Positions 46,933 to 59,917 of a stretch of DNA of 64,000 bases are shown one piece after another. This DNA comes from Diphasiastrum complanatum (Eukaryota; Streptophyta; Lycopodiopsida; Lycopodiales; Lycopodiaceae), in the NCBI GenBank assembly GCA_029204225.1, contig CM055101.1, positions 42,680,927 to 42,744,926 of the forward strand. Direction: 5' to 3'. Under the pieces are notes generated by a model. The model was not told the DNA's origin. It ran no database searches and saw only the letters and a program-made list of their open reading frames with translations. Every line of letters begins with the position of its first letter. Positions within the stretch are counted from its first letter, which is position 1. The position numbers and the translations under genes were made by a program.

Positions 46933-48434
46933 TGTTACGGCCCTAATGGGAGTTTGTACCATTGGAGGGCTTCCTTAGACGTAGGGGCCAAGGCTAATTT
47001 GGATAATAGCTAAGTATGACCTTAGGCTATGCTTGCATGCAATATAAGCATGTGTGTTGCATCCTAGTATGGGATAGGATGTACATGCATTGTGTCTATG
47101 CATGGGTCTTTGCTATTATGAGTTAGGGGTACCTACATGCAGTGGACATGCATGGGAGTTAGGCATGAATTGATAGCATGCTTACATGTGGATTCAGTGC
47201 ATGGTTAGGTAGGGAGGGAGCTACTTTCTATATATATACGCTCCTGTGTCCATTAGGATCATTAAGAGTCTGCGACCGTTATGTTGTCGGATTGGTAAGC
47301 GCTTCCTATCATAGTGATTTGCCATACTCCCTAGATCGGACGATTGGCTGGGTCGGTTTCACCCACTGCACTCCCTTATTATGTTCTCGGAGCTCAATCC
47401 TGATCGGAGGTCTTGGGGGACATTTTATTGGTATCAAAGCCAATAAAATGCCCCCCCCCCCCCCAAGACCTCCAATCAGGATTGAGACATTGGATGCAAG
47501 TTTTAATAAACTTAAGGACTAATTGTCTCATCGCCAATTTTGATCATAGCGGATCTGGATAAACCTTTTTTGGTTAAAGTGGATGCTAGTGATTATGCGG
47601 TTGGTGCAGTTCTACTACAAGAGAGGAGGCCAGTTGCTTTTGAGAGTAAGAAATTGTCTAATGCACAAACTAGATATACAACTCAGGAAAAAGAACTTTT
47701 TGCAGTTGTGCATGCGTTGAAGATGTGGAGACACTATTTATATGGTAGTCAATTTATAGTGTGCTCAGATCACCAAGTATTTCTGTAATCATAAAGACCT
47801 TAGGGGTTGAAAGGCTCGATGGGCTAAGCTGATGCAAGAATTTGACTTTGATTTGAGATATATCAAAGGATCATCAAATCAAGTGGCAGATGCCTTAAGT
47901 CAAATTGCAGAGGTGAATGAGTTGTCGTTCACAGAGATCACTACTGATTTCTATCTTTCATTTCAAGGTCTTTATGAACAAGATTCTCATTTTGGACCTA
48001 TATGGCAAAGGGTTCTAAATGGCTCTCAATCGAGTACTGATTTGCAAGGTGATCAGTTGGTTGTGAAAGATAAGAAGGTAGTGGATGATTATTCCATTCG
48101 GAATGAGATTTTGTTTCGAAGGGGAAAAGTGTGTGTACCGGGAATGGATAAATTAAAAAAGAAAATTTTATTTGAATATCATGATGCACCTTGTGCTAGG
48201 CATCCAGGTATACATCGTACTCTAGATTTGGTACAAAGGGACTTTTTTTGGCCAAAGTTTAAACCTTTCATAGAATCTTATTTGTTGAACTGTGATCAGT
48301 GCCAGTGGAATAAAGCAGAGCGCTTAAAGGCTAGTGGATTGTTGCAACCTTTGGATATTCCTTCCAAACGGCAAACGTACCCTTGTTTTCTTCCGTTAAA
48401 GATGTGGTTCAAATGTCTTTTTGTTGGAAGATGA
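46933..48434 (+). mobile_element. Chromovirus piece L: 5' LTR, RNase H, integrase N-terminus
   Basis: LTR 46933-47422 (TGTTACGGCCC to ttgggggaca), primer-binding-like tggtatcaaagcc at 47430-47442, then RNase H (47540-47788, FLVKVDASDYAVGAVL) and integrase zinc-binding domain (47832-48434, HPGIHRTLDLVQRDFFWPK, CDQCQ). Gag, protease and reverse transcriptase are missing between primer site and RNase H. Left flank is copia C, with TTTAT at 46928-46932. Broken. Confidence 0.85.
47393..47486. repeat. Hairpin at LTR end and primer-binding site
   Basis: Left arm 47393-47431 is the last 30 bases of the LTR plus ttttattgg. Right arm 47440-47486 is its near-perfect reverse complement, with a run of 14 C where the left arm has 5 G. 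The 8-base loop (tatcaaag) is the heart of the primer-binding-like motif. Confidence 0.85.
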
Positions 48435-48573
48435 GTTCCACAAGAAAGCCCAAACACCGTAGGGAGGGAGCACGTGGTGACATTCTGGAATAGGATATAA
48501 TCGTGTGGTTCAGGAATTTTGATTAGCACTCTATAATGTTCTCTCTGTTTTTCTCTTCATGTGTGTTTAGGGT

Positions 48574-48710
<137 letters not shown>

Positions 48711-48865
48711 TTCATGCTACTAGTTTATGGTGTGTGTTATATATTAATTTATGTTTCATGCTTTTGTTCTCAAAGATTAACGTTTCATGGTAATTAGCTT
48801 TAAGTATGATTCCATTAGTTTATGTTTCATGCTTACTAGTCCATTGTTATATCTTCATTTATGTT

Positions 48866-48996
<131 letters not shown>

Positions 48997-49285
48997 ATAC
49001 ATCTAACATTCTTAACTTTTGCAAAAGAAGAAATAGAAGTTGGTTTCAAGGAATGGTTTCAAGGAAAAGAGTTGCAAGAGAGATCGAGAATATTATTGAT
49101 AGGATAAATCACATGAATATTGATTTTGGATCATCATTGGCCTTAGATAATGCTCTTGTTGATGATGACCCCTTGCATGATATAATTAGTTCATCAATGC
49201 CTTGTGATTCAATCCATGTCTCCAAGTCTCCAGAACATTCTTACCACCCAACCACACCTATCCTAGACATCGCACATGAGTTATA

Positions 49286-52200
49286 TGTGAAAGATTCAAC
49301 TAGTTTTCTCACATTTTGCAATATTTTCATATTTAGCATATTGAGGCCAAAACTTGTTTTAGACTTAGAGGTTGACTTTTCAAAGTTCATTAATCTAAAT
49401 TTAATTTGAATGAACACTTTTTGAAAGTGTGGGAAAGTTAGAATGCGAGTTTGAGTTGACTCAATTTGAATAGTTGGGTATATTGAATCTAGACCCAAAA
49501 TTAGTAGGGTTAGCATTTTGGTGGGAAAGCCAAGTGGCCAAATAGGGTTTGGACCTGTTATAAAAGGATGTAACTCGTGGAGAGAGTAATCTTCTATCTT
49601 CTCTATCTCATTTCATGCTTATACAATAAAGATATTAAGTCTAGAGCATGCTAGAGAGGATTCTACACCAAAATCAATTTTTTTGCTTTCGTAGATTGGA
49701 TCTTTCGTAGATCAAAACTACTTGTTCAATTCCGATTTTTGAATTCACATACTGGATTTGGCCGATTTTTGGATCATTGGTTCAGCCTAAGTGGTGGCTT
49801 ATAGATTGCATATCAAATTTTCAACATTTGCATGTAGATTTGGAATAGTCAATTTTTTGTGACTTTGTCAAAATCCTAATTTTAATTGGATCTCTAGATA
49901 GTGAGGTTGCTGGACTTCATTTGAGTGTGTTTCAATCTTTGGAAGTGACAAAAGTCATTAGATTGAGGATAGATCATAGGTTGATCAAGATTCCATGATT
50001 CTATGTGCTGATTTGCTTGGATAAGTGCTAGAAGAGAATTTGTGAGATAGTTTCAAATCTTGGTGATTTCTTTTGAAAGCATTTGTTGTTCTTCAAAGGA
50101 GTGCTTTGTGCATTGAAGCAGGTTGAAAGAGAAGATCAGGTCATTGCTACATGGCAACCTCAATTGGAGTCATGTTGGAAGCCGATGATAGGCTTACCTC
50201 AAGTAACTATTCATTGTGGAAAGTGAGGATGGAGTCACTTCTTGAGATGAATGATGTTTTGGATATTGTTGTAGGTTTGGAGGAGAGACCAACAACACAA
50301 CAAGATCAATTGACGTATGACAAGAGGGCCAAGAAGGCTCTGCACATGATAAAGATGAATGTTACCAATGAACTTCTCAAGGACGTTGGTAAGTGCACAT
50401 CATCTTTGGAAGCTTGGAATTCATTGAAGAAGCTTTATGAATCCAAGTCTACTTCTAGAGTGTTGACTCTAAGAAGGCAAATCTTTTCTTGTTTGCAAAA
50501 GAATGAAGAAAGTCAAAGTACTTTTGTTTTGAGAATGAAAGCATTGAATGATGAGTTAGCTGCATAGATGAAAGCATTAAGGAAGGAGAGCTTATTCAAG
50601 TGATTCTTAATGGCTTGTTGGATGCTCATGCTAACATTGTTCAAAGTATTGCTACTCAAAAGACTTTGCAAAGTTTGATGGATATTCAAGAGATCTTGAT
50701 AAATGAGGAATATAGGCTTCAAGCAAGAGGTGGATTTACATCGACACTTCAAGAGGATGCTATGTTCACAAAGGGCAAAACCAAAAGTAAGTGGTCTAAA
50801 GGACAAGATCAAGTGGATGCTTCTTCAAGTGGCAAAAAGAAATATAGATCAAAGCTCAAGTGCTTCTATTGTGGCACCAAAGGACAGTTTACAAGTGAGT
50901 GCTACAAGAAGAAGAGAGATCAAGGAGACAAGCAAGGTAATCTTACCCTTGATGATGATGGTTTGGATGTTCAAGATGTAAATGATGATGCTTTTGTGAT
51001 GTCTTCATGTATGCTTGCTAATGATGGAGATCTAGATCCTTGGTGGATTGATAGTGGAGCAAGTTCACACATGACGTTTCACAAAAGTACTTCACCTCTG
51101 TGTTGGCATATGGAGATGACAGTGATCTACACGGCCAATGATGGTGAGTGTGCAATCAAAGGGATTGGCACAATACCTATTTCTCTCTCTACAAATAGGA
51201 ATGTTCATTTGGAGGATGTCTTGTTTATTCCATCTATTACCAAAAATTTGCTTAGTGTGAGTCAAATGCTAAGTAAGGGCCTCAAGGTGGAGTTTGATGG
51301 AGATGTCTGTTTGATCAAAATGAAGGATGTCTTGATTGGAAAAGGTAAAAGACAAGGGAAGTTGTTCAAACTTGATGCTTGTATTACTGCTAACCAAGTT
51401 GGATGTGTTGCAAGGGAGCAAATTTCTATTCAAGAGGTTTGACACAAAAGGATAAGACACCTCAACTTCAAGTCATTGGAGGTAATGGCAAGGAAGAAGG
51501 TTGTGATTGGTCTTCCAAGTTCCTTAAGTAGTGACAAGCATGTTTGTGAGTCTTGTGCTTTGTCTAAGTTACATAGGCTACCTTATACTAGATCTATTTC
51601 TAGATCTACAGAGCCTTTTCAACTTGTACATTCGGATATTCATGGATTACAATTAGCAATAGTGGAGCTAAGATATATGTAACATTCATTGATGATTTTA
51701 GTAGATTTTGTTGGATCTATCTACTAAAGATCAAGGATGAAGTGTATGATGTCTTTGTCAAGTTCAAGAATGCAAGGGAGAACCAATTTTCCACAAAGAT
51801 CAAGTGCTTGAGAGGTGACAATGATGGTGAGTACATATCTAACAAGTTCAAGGCCTTTTGTGATGAGCATGGGATCAAGAGGGAGTATACAACATCAAGG
51901 ACCCCACAACAAAATGGAGTGGCTGAAAGGAAGAATAGGACTTTATGTGAAAGTGCTAAAGCTATGAGGTTAAGTGCTAATCTTGACAAACCATTTTGGG
52001 ATCAAGCTTTGTTGTGTGCCAATTTCTTGTGCAATAGGTGGCCGAGTGCTATTTTGGATGGAAAGACACCTTTTGAGATGCTATTCAAGAGGAGGCCGAG
52101 TGTCAATTTTCTAAGAACCTTTGGATGCACATGCTATGTCAACATTCCTCTTGATGATAGGACCAAGGAGGATCCATCTTTAAGAAGAGATATTTTTGTT

Positions 52201-52540
52201 GGATATAGTGAGGTGAGTAAAGCCTACAAGGTTTACATTCCTTCTACTAACAAAGTGATTGTTGGTAGAGATGTCATTTTTGATGAGGGGAACATTCCAA
52301 AGGTGTCTTCAAACATGATTGATGGTAGAGTGGATGGGTCTAACATTCTTGATGTTGATGAGAAGAATCTTACTTTGGATGCTGGTGATGATGGACCTTC
52401 ATCAAGTCAAAAGCCAAGGAGAACACCAAGAGAAAGACAAGTACCTTCAAGGCTCACATATAATCAAAAGGGTAAGCAAGTAGTTTCTGAAAATTATGTT
52501 GCTTTCCTAACCTCTTTGGATGAGCCTACAAATGTAGATA
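49286..52540 (+). mobile_element. Copia family B, copy 1 (LTR, gag, protease, integrase)
   Basis: Plus strand. 5' LTR from 49286 (TGTGAAAG) to about 49667. Gag starts at 50151 (MATSIGVMLEADDRL, LTSSNYSLWK), zinc knuckle near 50868 (CFYCGTKGQFTSECY), protease near 51043 (WWIDSGASSHMTFHK), integrase about 51450-52250 (QNGVAERKNRT) and the Ser/Arg linker to about 52540. Reverse transcriptase, RNase H and 3' LTR are absent. Long open stretches remain, with only a few breaks, so it is fairly young. Nearly identical in protein to copy 2 at 57250-59917. Confidence 0.88.
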
Positions 52541-52545
52541 AGTCG

Positions 52546-52720
52546 ATGACTTTAAGAATGATACCGTGCGACGCTACAATTGAAAATCAATTATCTGATA
52601 CTGAAATTTGATACCACAAATTGAAGATTAAGAGCAAGTGTGCTCTGATAAGAATTTGATACTATGAAAAGTATCTAATGGCTTCGCTCTGATAATGGGT
52701 ATTGCTCTGATACCACTGGC
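52546..52720 (-). repeat. Array of primer-binding-like motifs
   Basis: Minus strand shows tggtatcagagc at 52704-52715 and partial versions (ttatcagagc, tggtatcaaatt) near 52684, 52641 and 52605. They are spaced about 30-40 bases apart. A similar array is seen at 60800-60910 on the plus strand. Not tRNA genes. Confidence 0.6.
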
Positions 52721-52865
52721 ACCTTGGGCAAACATCAATGAGACTTTGCAAGAGGATGTGAATGGAAGGTATTATTCTTTAAATACTTTATTATTAGAAC
52801 ATTCTTGTTTATAACAATATTTGTTTAATCATTTGAAACACCATGTTCATTCACAGTGATTATTT

Positions 52866-53310
52866 ATGAGATTCATGTTTGTCATGTGGCAATGCAAAAT
52901 GTATAATGTTATATGGGCTTTTGGTTTTCACTTTCGTGTTGAAAGGATTGATAACAAGAGACGCACACACGATTGTGGTGTAATAGCATTTTTCCAACAA
53001 GAAAGTCAAAGCAGTGCACGAGATCATAATCCCATCACAGGAGACATAGAATACGTAGGAACCATAAAAAATATTTATGATGTGTCATTTGGTAAAAGTG
53101 GACACTACTTTTATTTGATGTGAAATGGTTCAAGGTAGTTTGTAGAGGGCCAAATACAACCGTAAAATCGGATCCAAGTGGATTTTTTGTGATTGATTCA
53201 TCAAAAACATTGAGCATGGAGTCCTTTGACACATTGGTGTTGCCTCGTCACTGTGAGCAGATGCACATGCTATGTTGTCATGTTTTTCGTTTTATTGCAA
53301 GTGACTTCAA
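52866..53310 (+). mobile_element. CACTA (En/Spm) transposon fragment with DUF4216-like domain
   Basis: Two plus-strand frames (52866-53123 and about 53120-53310) resemble the DUF4216 domain found with CACTA transposases: FRVERIDNKRRTHDCGV, then DIEYVGTIKNIYDVSF, then KWFKVVCRG and SFDTLVLPRHCEQ. The frame changes near 53120 and stops soon after; an acidic tail-like stretch continues to about 53600. No transposase core or CACTA ends were found, so it is a decayed internal piece. Confidence 0.65.
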
Positions 53311-53839
53311 TATTTGAGTTTTCGATATGTTCTAAAATAGTAATTTTTGCAAGTGTTTTTTTAACCAAATCGACTAAACAAGATATGGTGGTTTGTAGCT
53401 CAAGTTGAACCATGTTCACGATGAGTATTTGAGGGTGCAAATGTTGAGAATGAAATGGAAAACCTTCATCTTAACTATGAGATTGAGTTGCCTAGAGATG
53501 TAGTAATAGTAAGGATGATGAAATAAGTTTTGAAAGTGAAAGTGATGATGAAAATCATCTAAGAGGAGATGAATTGCAAGATGTTATCGCTGATGCAATT
53601 AATTCTTGTAATTCTGAATAAAAATTGATTCTTGCAATGCTTTCAAATGATAGCTATTTAGCCAAAACAGGATCTCATTTTTGGTCAAGTAAGTGAAAAG
53701 AATAGACATAGTTTGACTTCAATCCCATTTTTTTGGAGATAATGTCGGTGAAGATAGATGTATTGTTTCATGTTCCAAAAAAATTCTCATTTTTTAACAA
53801 ATGTTGCAAAGGCAGTAAATCACTAGAAGCATGTGAGTT

Positions 53840-54240
53840 AATGAAATCACCACCACAAACTATGACTGAATCAAGTGTTTCATCATAGTCAATCCCCTTG
53901 AATTGAGCATATCCCTTGGCAACTAGTCTTGTTTTATAATTGTTCACACTACCATATTGATTAAGCTTGATCTTAAAGACCCATTTGCAAACAATAACAT
54001 TTTGTATCTTTGATGGAGGATCAATAATTTTACAATTATCTTAAACAATGCATCATATACTCACTTTTCATTACATCAAATCACTCTTTTGTTGCTAAAG
54101 TTTCATTCACACTTGAAGGAACATCATCAAAGTTAAGGTAGTAATAAGGGCAATAGAAATTATACAATCATCAACTTGAAATTGTTTCTCTCTTTCTTGT
54201 ATTTGAGCCTTGATGGTTGCATTTGGGCTCTGATACCATG
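53840..54240 (-). mobile_element. Copia reverse transcriptase scrap next to a primer site and LTR end
   Basis: Minus strand. 53850-54010 resembles the start of copia reverse transcriptase (KWVFKIKLNQYGSVNNYKTR, LVAKGYAQFKGIDYDE). At 54227-54238 stands tggtatcagagc, and an LTR end (gattttaaca) starts at 54239 and extends right for an unknown length. Heavily reduced. Confidence 0.6.
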
Positions 54241-54944
54241 TTAAAATCAGAGGTTATGAATCTCATTTGGATACTAAAACATTAAAAAAGCATAAAAGGT
54301 TTCACTTATATCTAATAGATAGAAAACTAGCACACAATACTACCTATTTTACATCTAATTGGCAAGAGCTTTTGAACACCACAATCAAACTAGAATTAAT
54401 TGATCCTCACATCCAGTCACACACGTGGAAAGTATAATACTTTGTTCAGATTCAGATCTATTCATTAGACACAAAAAACATGACATTCATCATGCATCAA
54501 ATCCTTATTAAAGAGCAAACTTGCCAAAATCACCATCTCTTGATAATCTCTCAAAGTATGTACAAAACGAGCTTTCAATCCATATCGAATGATCTCGGAT
54601 ATGAGATTAGGGTAGAGTGCCATTAGGGTAGACTCTAAACCTGGCTATCAAAGCCTTAGATCATGCATAATTACCCTCTTGGTAGTTCAAGTCAACTGAC
54701 TTACAAAAGTAGGTGGCCGATCTCATCAAAAATTCCTATAATCCTGGAACATCATGATTTATGGACTTAACATAATCATGAAATTTAGTTATGAAAATGG
54801 TGAGTTGATTACATCTAATCAACTCATAACTAAGTAAACAAGATGAGGACACTTTTTCCAATATAATGAATTGGAATAATTCACTTTAGAAAAATATTTA
54901 TTTAACTAATTCCATTTCATTATCAACATGCAAAAAAAAAAAAT

Positions 54945-55310
54945 TGCATGGATAATCCACACAGAAGATATCCACGCGTGGATATCTTTAATGTGGAACC
55001 GAATATTGTCCCAGTCCGGTAAAGTCTTTATACAAACTGAAATTTGCATGGACTATCCACGCAAATAACTGTCGTCCGGTGCCGCCAATCTTCCCTCCCA
55101 AATAGTTGTTGGAATTTTTAAAATTCAATTTCGTGTGGATAATCCATGCGCATAAATTTTTTGATGTCGTGTCAGAAAAACACCGGTGAACTGACCGGAG
55201 GCGTTTTCAAATTTTTTTTGGCGTGGATGATCCACGCGTGGATGTTCCATGCAAACATAATTTCAGAAAATCGACTAAGTGTTGGGTGTCACGTGGATAC
55301 TCTACGTGGA
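54945..55310. repeat. Cluster of GTGGAT/ATCCAC palindromes
   Basis: Five to six near-copies of a GTGGAT-N-ATCCAC theme. Perfect palindromes: 24 bases at 54965-54988 centred on ACGCGT, and 14 bases at 55230-55243 (ATCCACGCGTGGAT), overlapped by a 17-base one at 55221-55237 (GCGTGGATGATCCACGC). GTCCGGT or CCGGTG motifs alternate with them. No gene. Confidence 0.8.
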
Positions 55311-55324
55311 TAAACACAAAGTTT

Positions 55325-55661
55325 TCTAGTTGTGTATTCGCCTCAGTCGAATGGATTGCTCCAAACCATCATTATCAAACCTATGCGTCTTTGGATGTAT
55401 CGCTTATGCGCAAATACCACAAGATCTCAGGAAGAAGCTCGACTTGCACAATATCAAATTTATTCTCATCAGCTACACTACTTCAGATAAAGCTCGTAAG
55501 TTGTATGATCCTGTCGAATCGGAGATATTCACCAGTTGAGATGTCATCTTTATCAAAGATCAGTTTATTGACCTCAAGGGCAAGGCCAAAGCTCATGTAG
55601 TTGAACTATTGGATTCTCCCAAAATATCGAACACTTATGTTCCCAAGTCGCATAAATAAAA
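55325..55661 (+). mobile_element. Copia element C, integrase tail part
   Basis: Plus strand: LCVFGCIAYAQIPQDLRKKLD, then KARKLYDPVESEIFTS, the integrase C-terminus of a copia element, running into the linker. It ends at a chromovirus LTR at 55662. It does not overlap in content with the copia C part at 45480-46932, and the two flank the outer ends of chromovirus pieces L and R. Confidence 0.75.
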
Positions 55662-57018
55662 TGTCTCCGAAGACCTCCAATCAAGATTGAGCTCCGAGAA
55701 CACAATAAGGGAGTGCAGTGGGTGAAACCGACCCAACCAATCCTAGACCATTCGATCTAGCCCCGAGCATTAGGGAGTATGGCAAATCACTATGATAGGA
55801 AGCGCTTACCAATCCGACAACATAATGGCCGCAGACTCTCAATGATCCTAATGGACACAGGAGAGGGTATATATAGAAAGTAGCTCCCCCCCCTGCCTGA
55901 CCATGCACTGAATCCACATGTAAGCGTGTTATCAACTCATGCCTAACTCCCATGCATGTCCATTGCATGTAGGTACCCCTAACTCATAATAGCAAAGACC
56001 CATGCATAGACATTGTGCATGTACATCCTATCCCATACTAGGATGCAACACACATGCCTATACTGCATGCAGGCATAGCCTAAGTTCCTACTTAGCTATT
56101 ATCCATATTAGGCCTGGCCCCTACGTCTAAGGCAACCCCCCAATGGTACAAACTCCCATTAGGGCCATAACATATTTTCTCCCTTATTTTAGTTCTGTCC
56201 TCAGAACTCAAAGTCCGAGAAACTCTTTCTTAGGTTATCTTCTAGTTCCCATGAATCCTCATCATCAAAATATCCTTTCCAACAAACCAGATGCTCAATA
56301 ACATCCCGATTTTGCAATCACTTGGATCTAGTATCAAGAATCTTTTCAGGTTCTAAAGGAATCCTCTCAGATAAGTCTTCAAATGAATTTAGATTAGCAC
56401 CAGAACCAACATAATCTCCCTCATGTAAACTCAACATCTGGTGACTTACATGAAACACATGATGAGCCTTGGTTCCCTCTGGTAACTCTAATCGGTAAGC
56501 TAAAGATCCAATCTTTTCAAGATTTTATATGGTCCACTATACCTAGCAGACAGTTTGTAATGCTTCCCAATGCGCATTACCTTAGAATCCTTCAGAATTC
56601 TAAGATACACCCAATCTCCAACTTGAAACTCTCGAGGCGATCTTTTCATATTAGCAAAATGTCTTACTCGATCCTGGGCACTTAGAACATTTTCACGTGC
56701 TAACTGTAACATTTCTTGCATTTCACACAAGAATTCTGCTACTTTCTGAACTTTAATCGACTTAGTTTCAACCATTATCAGAGATCTAGGCTGAAATCCA
56801 TACATAAGCGTAAATGGACTATACCCAGTAGCCGAATGCTTACTACTGTTATAAGCAAACTCAATCAATGGAAGATATTTTTTCCACTGAGATTGCCTAA
56901 GCGAAACATATGCACGAAGCATTCGTTCCATCATATGATTAGTCCTCTCAGTCTGACCATCGGATTCCAGATGATTAGTCGAGCTCATACTCAGAGACGT
57001 CTCAAGCTTTTCAAACAT
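55662..57018 (-). mobile_element. Chromovirus piece R: integrase core end, chromodomain, 3' LTR
   Basis: Minus strand. Integrase (56500-57018, SDGQTERTNHMMERMLRAYV, YGFQPRSL, GDWVYLRILKDSK), a chromodomain-like segment about 56180-56450, then LTR 55662-56172 (TGTTATGGCCC). The LTR pairs with 46933-47422. Flanked at 55656-55660 by ATAAA, the complement of TTTAT at the other piece, with one extra base before the LTR. Broken. Confidence 0.83.
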
Positions 57019-57044
57019 TGTCGTCCAAAATCAGCTTGTTTCAT

Positions 57045-57153
<109 letters not shown>

Positions 57154-57249
57154 TGAATGAGTCTATTGTGAAAGTTTTCAGATCATTAAGATCCAATCCA
57201 CTTGAAAGACCTTTGTTTAGAAAGAGAAATACATTACCAATCTCACCAA

Positions 57250-59917
57250 TGTAGAAAAATCAGCATCTACACACAAAATGAGATGCAAACACTAATAGAA
57301 CTTGATCAAACTTGAATGAAATGATAAATTACTATTGTTGTCCGTACAAAACTAACAAGCTAATGTATTTCACATGTGTGGATCCGAAAATAACAATTAT
57401 AGATCATTCTACACATAAAATTGCATACAATCACAAGTATAGTGCACCAATGGATAGTAGAACCCAAGAGAACCATGTATAAGCATGAAATGAGATAGAG
57501 AAGAGAGAAGATCACTCTCTCCACAAGTTACATCCTTTTATAACAGGTCCAAATCCTATTTGGCCACTTGGCTTTCCCTCCAAAATGCTAATCCTACTAT
57601 TTTTGGGTCTAAATTCAAAGTACCCAACATTTAAATTTGAATCTACTCAAATTCGCCTTCTAACTTTTTCACACTTTCAAAAAGTGTTTATTCAAATGAC
57701 ATTTAGACTAATGAATTTTGAAAAGTCAATCTCTAAGTCTAAAAACAAAGTTGGCCTCAATATGTCAAATATGAAAATATAGCAAATATGATCAAACTAG
57801 TTGAATCGTTCACACTCCATCTTCAACTAGTTTTAGCATGGACTTTGATAACACTCCAAGTGATGTCCTATGCTTCATGAACAAGTACTTTCCCAATGCT
57901 TTGGTGAAGATATCAACTACACATTCCCTTGAAGACACATATTGAAGCTCCACCTCCTTTGCAATGACTTGCTCTCTTACAAAATGATATTGCACCTCAA
58001 TATGCTTGTTCCTAGCATGAAAGATAGGATTGGTTGCCAATCTTTGGGCTGATTGATTGTCACAAAAGATGATTGGGATCTCTGAAAAATCCAGCAAGTG
58101 AAGATCCTTGATCATCCTCTTGATCCATACCATCTCCTTTGTGCAATGTGTAAGAGCTTTGTACTCGGCCTCACTAGATGACAATGAGATAGTGGCTTGT
58201 TTCTTCGACATCCATGATATAGCTCCATCACCTATGAAAATACAATGAGCACTAATGGATTTCATAGCCATTACATCTTCAGCATAGTCCGAATCTGAAA
58301 ATCCAAAAAGATTAGGTGATGATCCCTCATACAATATGCCAAAATCTCAAGTTCAAATGATGTACCTCAAAACTCGCTTTCCTAGCTTTCAATGCACCTC
58401 ACTAGGATCTTGCATGAATTGACTCAATCTTCCAACACAATAGCTTAGATCTAGTCTAGTAATGGTTAGATATTGCACAAGAAATTGGCACACAACAAAG
58501 CTTGATCCCAAAATGGTTTGTCAAAAATAGCACTTAATCTCATAGCTTTAGCACTTTCACATAAACTCATATTCCTCCTTTCAGCCACTCCATTCTGTTG
58601 TGGGATCCTTGATGTTGTATACTCCCTCTTGATCTCATGCTCATCACAAAAGGCCTTGAACATGGTAGATATGTACTCACCACCATTGTCACTCCTTAAG
58701 CACTTGATCCTTGTGGAAAATTGGTTCTCCCTTGCATTCTTGAACTTGATAAAGACATCATACACTTCATCCTTGTTCTTTAGTAGATAGATCCAACAAA
58801 ACTAACTAAAATCATCAATGAATGTTATATACATCTTAGCTCCACTATTGTTAATTGTAGTAAATCCATGAATATCCGAATGTACAAGTTGAAAAGGCTT
58901 TGTAGATCTAGTATAAGGTAGTCTATGTGACTTAGACAAAGCACAAGACTCACAAACATGTTTGATGCCACTTAAGAAACCTGGAAGACCTATCACAATC
59001 TTTTTCCTAGCCATTACCTCCAATGACTTGAAGTTGAGGTGTCTCATCCTTTTATGCCAAACCTCTTGAATAGGTATTTGCTCCCTTGCAACACATCCAA
59101 CTTGGTTAGCAGTAACACAAGCATCCAGTTTGAACAACTTCCCTTGCCTTTTACCTTTTCCAATAAAGACATCCTTTCTTTGATCATACAAGCATTTCCA
59201 TCAAACTCCACCTTGAGGCCTTTACTTAGCATTTGACTCACACGAAGCAAATTCTTGGTAATAAATGGAATAAACAAGACATCCTCCAAATGAACATTCC
59301 TATTTGTAGAGAGATAAATAGGTATTGTGCCAATCCCTTTGATTGCACACTCACCATCATTGGCCATGTAGATCACTGTCATCTCCATATGCCAACACAG
59401 AGGTGAAGTACTTTTGTGAAACGTCATGTGTGAACTTGCTCCACTATCAATCCACCAAGGATCTAGATCTCCATCATTAGCAAGCATACATGAAGACATC
59501 ACAAAAGCATCATCATTTACATCTTGAACATCCAAACCATCATCATCAAGAGTAAGATTACCTTGCTTGTCTCCTTGATCTCTTTTCTTCTTGTAGCACT
59601 CACTTGCAAACTGTCCTTTGATGCCACAATATAAGCACTTGAGCTTTGATCTATATTTCTTTTTGCCACTTGAAGAAGCATCCACTTGATCTTGTCCTTT
59701 AGACCACTTACTTTTGGTTTTGCCCTTTGTGAACATAGCATCCTCTTGAAGTGTCGATGTAAATCCACCTCTTGCTTGAAGCCTATATTCCTCATTTATC
59801 AAGATCTCTTGAAGATCCATCAAACTTTGCAAAGTCTTTTGAGTAGCAATACTTTGAACAATGTTAGCATGAGCATCCAACAAGCCATTAAGAATCACTT
59901 GAATAAGCTCTCCTTCA
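57250..59917 (-). mobile_element. Copia family B, copy 2 (gag, protease, integrase, RNase H, 3' LTR)
   Basis: Minus strand. Partial gag and protease 59044-59917 (WWIDSGASSHMTFHK near 59450), integrase 58466-59191, RNase H 57830-58334 (SDSDYAEDVMAMKSISAHC), polypurine tract 57815-57827 and 3' LTR 57250-57814 starting TGTGAACG. Reverse transcriptase is not found between integrase and RNase H. The gag start is cut off by another LTR at 59918. Few breaks in the parts present. Confidence 0.87.

Noticed and set aside
52639-52720. Possible tRNA genes, because of repeated tRNA-like motifs
   Set aside because: Only the 12-base primer complement is present; no cloverleaf arms or A/B boxes at tRNA spacing.
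55681-55968. Similar frames at 47178-47522 (plus) and here (minus)
   Set aside because: Both lie in the chromovirus LTRs; the shared peptide simply reflects LTR identity.
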